Assembly: GCA_005223375.1 (NCBI GenBank)
Contig: RXOD01005850.1
Span: forward strand, 1 to 12,263
Source: Amoebophrya sp. AT5.2
Taxonomy: Eukaryota; Sar; Dinophyceae; Syndiniales; Amoebophryaceae
Length of the DNA stretch: 12,263 bases
Direction: 5' to 3'
Positions 9,101 through 12,263 of the stretch are shown here, piece after piece (within the stretch, counting starts at the first letter, position 1; the number at the start of each line of letters is the position of its first letter). Position numbers and translations under genes: made by a program. The notes under the pieces are model-generated. The model made no database searches, was not told the origin of the DNA, and saw only the letters and a program-made list of their open reading frames with translations.

Positions 9101-12100
9101 TGCAAGTACGTGGACCCCTGCCTGCAGGGAAACCCGGGCGGCTACTACCCGTGGGACGCGCCGCACGCGCCGTGCGGCCCGGACGGCTTCTGGACGCACT
9201 GCCAAAATCTGGAGAACCAGCAGTACTCGTGCACCTGTGCGGCGGGCTATCTGTCCAGCATTTACCCCCCGAGCTACTCGCCCGTCCCGAAGCTCGCCGG
9301 GCGGCCGGTGTGCGTTTCCCCCGAGGCGCGGAAGGCGTGCACGAAGGGGCCGGTGATGGACAGCTGTTACGACTGGGAGGACATGAGCTTTTCCACCGAT
9401 TTCTGGGAGATCGGGATGCAAGCCACAATCGGCCCCCACCTCGGCGACGGAATTCTGCGCATGCACAACGCGACGGTCCAAAGCAGGTTGCCGGAGTGGC
9501 TTCTGGAGGTGATCGCGTTGAAGCCCACCACGACTTCCGGAAACACAGCCACAGACGACCTGTGGGGCTACATCGAGGAGAAGGCCGAGTACAGCAGCTT
9601 GGATGGTGCGGTGAAGTCGGATCCGAAGCTGATGCTTCGGACGGCGACGGTGAAGCTTCGCCTCGGGCACGAGAAGTGGAACGGGATCGGCGGCTGGATT
9701 TCGACGTCGCTGCTGCGGCCGTACCCCTGGCCTGTGGACCGCATCGGCAGTGGCGGCGTTTCGTGCGCGCCCGCGCCGGACGGGACCGCCGCGTTTTGCG
9801 TGTGCGACAGCAAGTACTTCGACGTGGTGAACATTGTGCGCGCCGACAACTACCTCGGCGAGACCTGCCGGCTGAAGCCGCAGTTCCAGGGCACCTCCGG
9901 CTTTTTCTCCGGCGCCGGGAAGAAGCATTGCACGCCCGCGCAGGAGCAGAGCTGCCGGGTCTTCGTCCCGGGAGACAACACAAGGAGCAAGCGCACCGGG
10001 AACAAGTGCGTCGTCACCTCGGCCTCCGGGTTTGAGATCCTAAACCAGGGTTACCAGAACGCGCTCGTGCAGCAGACCAGCGCCACGCTTCACCAGTGCC
10101 GGTGCGAACCCACCGGGTACCAAGCCGAGGGCGGCGGCACCAGGTGCGAGGTGAATCCGCAGGTGCAGAGCGAATGCGCCGAGGAGTGCCCAAGTCCGAA
10201 CAGCTGCAAGGTTGTGCACGTCTGCACCGCCGTCGATGCAGGCACGGGCGAGCAGGAGTGCCGCCGCCGCCGCGAGTGCGTGTGCTCCGCCATCGGGTGG
10301 AGCCGCAAGCGCGAGTCCGAGCAGCTCTTCTCCTCGAACCCGGCTGCCCTCCACCGGAGCCAGGAGCACGGCGGCCTGCTGAAGCCGCCGTACGTGGGGC
10401 GGATCGTGCACGGCGGCGGCTGCAGCTACGACTGCCTCACGAAATGCTTCGCCAAGGCCGTGGTCGATCAGTCGCCGGTGCACGCGCTGGCGCGGTACGG
10501 CGCGCTGTTCGAGGGCCTGAACCCGAACCAGGTCCTCACCGCGCACGCGGACGAATTTTTGTCCTCCTGCTTGAGTCGCGCGGCGCTGGGCCCTCGGTCG
10601 GGCGCACCTTCGGATGCCGAGATGGTGATCGAGGCGCACGCCCATGCGTTCAACCGCGTCGAGGTGGACCGGTACGAGCTTGAGCGGCAGGCGTGCTGCG
10701 ACGGCTACCAGGCGATCTTCGGCTGCGTGCTGCGCAAGTGCCTGGTGGGCGACCCGCGCGCGGAAACCTCCACCATGTCGACGCCCTTCGGCGACGGCTA
10801 CAAAAACAACTGCCTGCTGGTTCCGGGGAACACCGACGCGAACCTGGCCGCGTCGAACAGCTGGTCCCCGTACAACCTGATGGAGTCGTGGATGGTGCGC
10901 GACCGCTTCGTGCTGTCTGCGAACTTCTTTCTGGATTTCAGGACCGCCGCGGACAAGCAGACGTTCGTGAGCCGGTACCTGAATCCGGCGACCAACCAAA
11001 ACATCGCGCCGGCGGTGCACGACGCGTCGGTGGACGAGGACCACCACTTCGGGCACGGCCCCAACTTCGTCGAGGAGCTGCGCACCGCCCTCCGCGAGGA
11101 GATGCTGAAGATGCTGAGGGGAGGCAACGCGCTGCTTGCGGGAATGGAGCTCGAAGACGCCGACGTCGAGGTGCTGAAGCTGCGGATCGACTCCACCGCG
11201 AAGGGCGTGGTCGGGGATTCCTCCGTGCGAAAATCGGCGTCGAACGCGCACTCGTTCGGGAGCCTGGTGACCTTCCCGGGCAGCGCCGGCGGGGAGAGTT
11301 TGAGTGCCGGGCTGGCAGGGGGGGACGAGTTCTTCGATACCGACTTCTTCAAGAACGAAGTCGACCGCGCAGCAGAACGCCGCTTGCGGATCGAAGTAGC
11401 GCTGGGCCCCTTCCGGGTCTCCGACGGGGCGCTGGCCGGCGCACAGTTTCCGTGCGCGACGTCGCCGGACGACTTGGCCGTCGACGATCCCGGTGCGCAG
11501 CTGCGGGAGCACTTCCGCTACGACTTCGAGCTGGTAAACTCCACCGCGTACGGTAGCATCCCCGATGAGATTACGATGGCGGACCCGTCCTCCGGAAGCG
11601 GGGGAACTAGCAAGGTGCCCCTGTCCCAGCACTGCCTGTCGGTCTGGGACAAGTTCGAGGACCGTCTGATGGAATCCTTGGTCGAGGCCAACCGTCTGCG
11701 CGGGTACTTCAACGACCGGAAGACGAGGGACACGCCGCTGTTCACGTCGTCGGTCAACGCAGCAAATTCCGCGGCGACCGTTGCGGCAGGTGTCACCACC
11801 ACGCCGCTGGTCCTACCCGCGGAGAGGGCGTTCTACGTCGCGAAGGACTACGACCTGGCGAACGGCACCGTGATGCCGGACGGCGTGGATGGGAAGCTGA
11901 TTGTCTCGCCCCATCTCGAGATCACGCCGTTCGAGTCTGCGGGTGGAGGTCCCACACCCCCCACCCGGCCGATGATCTACGCCGACAACTACCGGCTGGC
12001 GCAAAACGCGTTCGTCAAGTTCGAGATCGAGGAAGACTTGATGCATGCCATCTGCCAGTCCGACTTCGTGCTCGGCCGGCAGCTGGACGAGAACAAATTC

Positions 12101-12263
12101 GCGGGGTTCACCAATTTCGTGAGATCTGTGAATCCGGCTGCGACCTCGACCACGCCTGACCCGGGGCCGGGGGGCGGAACCTCCACGACGTATTCTCCGC
12201 CGGGCGGAACCTCCACGACGGATTCTCCGCCGGGCGGAACCTCCACGACGTACTCACCAACGG
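2..12263 (+). CDS. Giant modular extracellular (adhesin/matrix-like) protein, partial at both ends, one intron
   Basis: One reading frame covers bases 2-3298 and 3530-12262, giving at least 4010 residues, with a 231-nt intron between. No stop occurs in either coding block. The ATG at 110 is not the start: the frame is open upstream, and the same PMPTT linker with an internal Met recurs at 5390-5401. Domain order is linker, A1, linker, A-like, C1-C5, linker, C6, Thr linker, A2, A3, linker, C7-C8, Thr linker, unknown, three EGF-like units, unknown, Cys-rich cluster, unknown, decapeptide repeats. More than 20 N-x-S/T sequons, paired cysteines and mucin-like linkers point to the secretory pathway. 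No transmembrane stretch is visible, so membrane anchoring, if any, lies outside the window. I do not recognise a named gene. Adhesion or matrix function is inferred from architecture. An alternative is several genes fused by misassembly, but module homology on both sides of every linker argues against that. Confidence 0.85.
131..673 (+). other. Module A1 (about 181 aa, beta-trefoil-like candidate)
   Basis: Fragment residues 44-224. It begins CVTSKSPAYIRHARSGKRL and ends CGQAGNTYPSCS. Key conserved blocks shared with A2 are SPAYIRH, SG(K/R)R, PTYRIET, HQWTNNCVHDV, VCL-N-G and FVIKVQ-NPQED. Repeated short strands of the type Y-I-x-H-x-x-SGKRL, W-x-F-I-x-V, WWAVRY and KYIYL are the kind seen in beta-trefoil folds (ricin-type or fascin-like), and that assignment is inference only. 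Six cysteines (after 131, near 464, 485, 564, 638 and 671) suggest disulfides. The role is probably ligand or glycan binding if the fold guess is right. Confidence 0.72.
674..1000 (+). other. Low-complexity linker between A1 and the A-like segment
   Basis: About 109 residues rich in Ser, Gly, Pro, Ala and Thr, with no cysteine. It contains two copies of PGGTTYSP, then SPPRLLAEAGG, a Ser/Ala/Pro stretch, and a Gly/Asn/Ser run (NDGGNSGGSSSS). The length and composition suggest a flexible, possibly O-glycosylated spacer. The GGTTYSPP motif is a shorter relative of the decapeptide repeated at the right edge of the window. Confidence 0.8.
716..763 (+). repeat. Exact 24-bp tandem duplication (2 copies)
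   Basis: Bases 716-739 and 740-763 are identical, starting CCAGGTGGCACGACG. They encode two consecutive copies of the octapeptide motif GGTTYSPP. The identity at synonymous positions indicates a recent slippage or unequal-exchange event. Confidence 0.9.
1001..1198 (+). other. Partial A-like segment
   Basis: Fragment residues 334-399, starting PPKFYVCIRSVNKNYYLRD and reaching CGREERFEIIS and CRMFRIS. The pattern F-Y-V-C-I-(R/K), then a short aromatic/Leu strand, then C-G and F-x-I matches the second half of modules A1-A3 (compare VCIKHAQNGHFLSY in A3). The first half of the module is not evident here. A further 123 nt (1199-1321) encode a bridge with HCEFSVYRNRFFDVQKRF before C1, which may be the rest of a diverged trefoil-like unit. 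The homology call is by eye and moderate. Confidence 0.5.
1322..1942 (+). other. Module C1 (interrupted by a Pro/Thr linker)
   Basis: Fragment residues 441-647. It starts with LELLQLGFELQNG, the counterpart of the SLISRGWSLQ start of C2. It has a Cys at FEKCGH, then HLRITFGNC (FGNC at 1589-1600) and KVEAYLKRNP. A linker at 1646-1810 follows, then FDQELTLFMHEGDQLILREV and AILYVKEVAFLC. The last part aligns closely with DWDQELTF...ALYIKRVEILC of C5, where no linker intervenes. Without the insertion, C1 is about 150 residues, the usual size of the family here. It is probably a beta-sandwich stabilised by the FGNC and terminal cysteines (inference). Confidence 0.7.
1646..1810 (+). other. Pro/Thr/Gly linker inserted within C1
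   Basis: About 55 residues with GSTTPAPGAGG, APSTPGPNPGG and TSTTYSPPRALTP. It sits between two parts of the C module that are adjacent in C5, so it looks like an in-frame insertion of linker sequence into a domain. GGTSTTYSPP is identical to the decapeptide repeated at 12173-12202. Confidence 0.75.
2036..2530 (+). other. Module C2
   Basis: Fragment residues 679-843. It opens SSLISRGWSLQAPQQNG and has a 30-residue Pro/Asp/Ser-rich loop before ESCGEAWW. The FGNC position reads FYGEC (2303-2317), and the module closes with TLLISEVRHYC. Sequons NST and NAT lie in the TNSTRVNATL stretch. The final K of the usual YIK is replaced. This is a diverged but clear member of the C series: SRGW, a central Cys motif, and a terminal hydrophobic-V-x-x-C strand. 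Confidence 0.65.
2582..3115 (+). other. Module C3
   Basis: Fragment residues 861-1038. It opens DLISHGWRFFGG, followed by a Gly/Phe-rich loop (GGFMGGRG, FGGQSSFGAG). Next come YFGSCTY, VVSIRFGNCG (FGNC at 2909-2920) and DLEVYAKFQNGESIRV, and it closes ASLVYIKSFEIDC. Extra cysteines at ENCQDESQC may form a local disulfide. About 178 residues, slightly longer than its neighbours because of the loop. Confidence 0.7.
3230..3910 (+). other. Module C4 (split by the intron)
   Basis: Fragment residues 1077-1226, coded by 3230-3298 and 3530-3910. It opens SLLSRGWTIPSADYG, and the intron falls about 16 residues after the Trp. It continues through HGPCGQRYHYFSW. The FGNC position reads WGSC (3665-3676), and the module closes YGIYFIKEVTVSC. 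Spliced length (150 residues) matches the other C modules, which supports the intron call. None of the other seven copies is interrupted by an intron. Confidence 0.68.
3299..3529 (+). other. Spliceosomal intron, phase 0, 231 nt
   Basis: The coding frame reaches TATCAG then GTAGAGGT, and meets in-frame stops at 3314 (TAG), 3353 (TAA) and 3362 (TAG). It resumes after ACAAACAG at 3529 with codons for VEPWHSAETNLFHGPCG, which continue the interrupted C4 module. The ends are canonical GT...AG in phase 0. GC by hand count is about 41% (94/231), well below the flanking coding sequence. CAGGT is present at both junctions. The 3' end lacks a clear polypyrimidine tract; the best tract lies upstream, at 3331-3352. 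A frame-preserving alternative acceptor exists at 3439 (see findings). Confidence 0.82.
3962..4402 (+). other. Module C5
   Basis: Fragment residues 1244-1390, about 147 aa and the cleanest uninterrupted copy. It contains GSWSASRLGGLGSQ in place of SRGW, QECDHLDSWYGYS, IMRVTFGNCRSGGIVEAYL (FGNC at 4202-4213) and DWDQELTFRYTAF, and closes GGALYIKRVEILC. The upstream spacer has VNQTYE and the module carries NETG, both potential N-glycosylation sites. Its close agreement with C1 shows where C1 was broken. Confidence 0.72.
4454..4651 (+). other. Pro/Gly/Ser/Thr then Asn/Ser linker
   Basis: About 66 residues: repeated PGPNPGTSS, PPGPGAPSTPDPG and PGPGGTSTTGAPPP motifs, ending in an alternating Asn/Ser tract (NNGQ, then NSNSNSNSS). 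There are no cysteines. The DNA shows imperfect Pro-Gly periodicity and an AAC/AGC dinucleotide-codon tract at 4619-4645. It separates the C1-C5 run from C6. Confidence 0.8.
4745..5188 (+). other. Module C6 (degenerate, FGNC cysteine lost)
   Basis: Fragment residues 1505-1652. It opens SSMITRGWDVSKASMN and has YWFQDGEISYRF. VMLLEFGIAE stands where FGNC is expected (FGIA at 4928-4939), so the central Cys is absent. It closes AGAVFVKNFKITC, with HIKEADY just before. A preceding stretch (4652-4744) with LTFGFANYGIG and SCEEIDF may belong to its N-terminal edge. It is the most diverged of the eight. Confidence 0.58.
5294..5410 (+). other. Thr-rich linker before A2
   Basis: Reads MPPGM, nine consecutive Thr (codons 5309-5335), then PEPPSTASPGGSSWPPGPMPTTPQ-type sequence. 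Pure Thr runs next to Pro are typical of O-glycosylated stalks. The PPGPMPTT end matches the end of the linker before A1 (PPGPWTTDPMPTT), so linker and module appear to have been duplicated together. Confidence 0.82.
5411..5956 (+). other. Module A2 (second copy of A1)
   Basis: Fragment residues 1727-1908, 182 aa. It starts CQHANSPAYIRHMGSGRR and ends CGQAGNTYPSC. By eye about half of its residues match A1, with unbroken blocks SPAYIRH, PTYRIET, HQWTNNCVHDV and CGQAGNTYPSC. The DNA of one block is identical for 26 bp in the two copies (449-474 and 5747-5772). Cysteine positions are conserved with A1. The repetition establishes A as a real unit. A beta-trefoil fold is a guess from strand spacing. 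Confidence 0.75.
5957..6040 (+). other. Short Gly/Ser/Thr linker with two sequons
   Basis: 28 residues containing NNTGGS and ANTTGGPSGS, without cysteine. They separate A2 from A3. NNT and NTT are potential N-glycosylation sites. Confidence 0.7.
6041..6637 (+). other. Module A3 (diverged A copy)
   Basis: Fragment residues 1937-2135, 199 aa. It contains VEFYHFNTGKKLYYD, SYFELHPVS, RTYVIKT, NWFEIITH, CVDKVIVCIKHAQNGHFLSY, FYIRDVSDSMRNACG and THPSCS. The last three align with CVHDV-VCL-N-G, FVIKVQ and NTYPSCS of A1/A2. The GKKLYY and W/Y-F-E-I/L strands recur three times or so, again suggestive of a trefoil. Codon usage here is somewhat less GC-rich at third positions than in the C modules. Confidence 0.65.
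6638..6832 (+). other. Ser/Thr/Pro linker between A3 and C7
   Basis: 65 residues: GSRRQLAAFTSPPLRRELTP, a Ser run, then MDPGASSTLDPGSNST, in which the DPG-x-x-S/T unit repeats, then a STTTTTSPPP end. Two dibasic RR pairs occur in an otherwise uncharged spacer. No cysteine apart from the boundary of A3. Confidence 0.78.
6833..7213 (+). other. Module C7
   Basis: Fragment residues 2201-2327, about 127 aa and the shortest copy. It opens YWWCGGKLAQHGSKW without a preceding SRGW. It has YVRFVYGNCYPEQ (YGNC at 6983-6994), VTAFLVHSDGSES, YDREITVPYETGDILSIRD and ARAYLKKFQILC. The first part of the module seems missing, perhaps replaced by the preceding linker. NETV, NGTG and NVTA are potential N-glycosylation sites. 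Confidence 0.66.
7313..7768 (+). other. Module C8
   Basis: Fragment residues 2361-2512. It opens SLTSRGWVIGVPPGG, has RDCGNTWFGQ and MITVTFGNCNSASYMG (FGNC at 7535-7546), then NASLFVEG, and closes AALFIKRVQIEC. It joins C7 through a short spacer with one Cys (KPDECVDPNNQDYAV). It is the last C copy in the window; no SRGW or FGNC motif follows downstream. Confidence 0.7.
7772..7828 (+). other. Poly-Thr linker ending the C-module region
   Basis: Reads TPPTS, a run of eight Thr, V, four Thr, then N. The codons are mixed ACC/ACG/ACT/ACA, so the run is maintained at protein level and is not a simple trinucleotide repeat. It marks the switch from the A/C part to the EGF-containing part. Likely an O-glycosylated stalk. 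Confidence 0.8.
7829..8569 (+). other. Unrecognised segment upstream of the EGF-like units
   Basis: 247 residues starting MRFPSFMGSIPRYEPWDVV. Only one cysteine (KEFCLGW) before the EGF region. It includes alternating strand-like stretches VFFNVELKIAED and IHFHAGDFRYQ, which could be a small alpha/beta domain, but I recognise no family. Third-position GC dips between about 7980 and 8200, with several His/Asp/Ser-rich stretches. The frame remains open, and I see no convincing intron there. Sequons NGTT, NGTL and NFTS occur. Confidence 0.6.
8570..9313 (+). other. Three tandem EGF-like units
   Basis: Fragment residues 2780-3027. Unit 1 (8570-8839) has GPCEYWAGYS...SSCLG...KCRVNLT...YTCDCGPD...EMC. 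Unit 2 (8849-9103) has RDPCIRGSTWG...NPCGG...HRCVNTDP...YECECSS...GRPVC. Unit 3 (9113-9313) has VDPCLQGNPGG...APCGPD...THCQNLE...YSCTCAAGY...GRPVC. Each shows the six-cysteine order C, C, C, C-x-C, C with the aromatic residue before the C-x-C, as in EGF domains. The loops are longer than in typical 35-45 residue EGF domains (67-90 residues per unit), so these are EGF-like with insertions. They commonly serve protein-protein or calcium-dependent contacts. That is family knowledge, not shown here. Confidence 0.68.
9314..9763 (+). other. Spacer domain between EGF-like units and Cys-rich cluster
   Basis: 150 residues with cysteines only near its start (RKACTKG, DSCYDWED). It contains FWEIGMQATIG, RMHNATVQSRLPEWLLEVIAL and MLRTATVKLRLGHEKWNG. 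The strand-helix-strand feel and the flanking by EGF-like modules recall SEA-type domains, but no diagnostic cleavage motif is visible and I leave it unassigned. Confidence 0.5.
9764..10285 (+). other. Second Cys-rich cluster (EGF-related, about 17 Cys)
   Basis: Fragment residues 3178-3351. It begins SCAPAPDGTAAFCVCDSKYF, an EGF-type C...F-C-x-C ending. It continues KHCTPAQEQSC, NKCVV, HQCRCEPTGYQAEGGGTRC and ECAEECPSPNSCKVVHVC, and ends QECRRRRECVC. The HQCRCEPTGY...C block is a good EGF C-terminal half. The part after it is denser in Cys than EGF and may be a separate disulfide knot. Four consecutive Arg codons (10262-10273) lie between two Cys. Confidence 0.6.
10286..12139 (+). other. Long unrecognised C-proximal region
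   Basis: 618 residues without a family I can name. The first third retains cysteines (GGCSYDCLTKCF, QACCDGYQAIFGCVLRKC). The rest has few. Visible pieces are FVLSANFFLDFRTAADKQTF, a probably helical FVEELRTALREEMLKMLRGG at 11066-11125 followed by ADVEVLKLRID, RRLRIEVALGPF, YDFELVNST and AFVKFEIEEDLMHAICQSDF. Recurrent F/V-x-F-x-L/I strands next to acidic turns hint at two or three related small alpha/beta domains. Sequons NSTA and NGTV occur. No membrane segment is visible. Confidence 0.6.
12140..12263 (+). repeat. 30-bp tandem repeat encoding GGTSTTYSPP decapeptides
   Basis: After ATSTTPDPGPG come three 30-bp units at 12173-12202, 12203-12232 and 12233-12262. The first base of a fourth follows at the window edge. 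They encode GGTSTTYSPP, GGTSTTDSPP and GGTSTTYSPT. The array stays in frame and evidently continues to the right. It is a Ser/Thr/Pro spacer comparable to the other linkers. Confidence 0.88.

Noticed and set aside
8569..10035. 488-codon open frame on the plus strand in another frame
   Set aside because: It overlaps the three EGF-like units in the main frame. Its own product is Arg/Pro/Gly-rich without domains, typical of a shifted frame in GC-rich coding DNA.
10040..11632. 530-codon open frame on the minus strand
   Set aside because: It is antisense to the Cys-rich cluster and following region, which contain conserved-looking cysteine patterns on the + strand. Lack of stops follows from high GC and codon bias.
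12173..12262. Regulatory or satellite repeat at the right edge
   Set aside because: The 30-bp units preserve the reading frame and encode the same decapeptide seen in internal linkers, so they are coding.

Overview
The whole 12.26 kb window appears to be the interior of ONE very large protein-coding gene on the + strand, open at both window edges. It reads in a single frame from base 2 to base 3298, is interrupted by one short intron (best placed at 3299-3529), and continues in the same frame from 3530 to the right edge with no stop. This gives at least 4010 residues (1099 + 2911) with no start codon, signal peptide, membrane segment or stop in view. I see no second gene, RNA gene, promoter, terminator or mobile element. 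Long open frames on the other strand are explained by the GC-rich codon usage of this gene.

The source is a eukaryote: there is a GT-AG intron, and the protein is a mosaic of extracellular-type modules joined by Pro/Thr/Ser/Gly linkers, with more than 20 N-glycosylation sequons and EGF-like cysteine spacing. High coding GC, huge exons and an intron whose ends lie in a short direct repeat (CAGGT) would suit a GC-rich protist, for example a dinoflagellate or another alga, but the sequence alone does not settle the taxon.

Layout: a P/G/S/T linker (2-121); module A1 (131-673), possibly beta-trefoil-like; linker; a partial A-like segment (1001-1198); five copies in a row of a second module, here called C (1322-4402), with signature SRGW ... 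FGNC ... VEAYL ... ALYIK-V-I-C; linker; C6 (4745-5188); Thr-rich linker; A2 (5411-5956) and A3 (6041-6637); linker; C7 and C8 (6833-7768); Thr-rich linker; then a different C-terminal portion with an unrecognised segment, three tandem EGF-like units (8570-9313), another spacer, a second Cys-rich cluster (9764-10285), about 1.85 kb of unrecognised sequence, and a 30-bp tandem repeat encoding GGTSTTYSPP-type decapeptides that runs off the right edge.

The order A - A-like - C(n) occurs twice, so the gene appears to have grown by duplicating a composite block as well as single modules. The product is best described as a giant secreted or cell-surface adhesin/matrix-like protein. That role is an inference from architecture. 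The most notable item is the C module, present in eight diverged copies, which I cannot assign to a named family.
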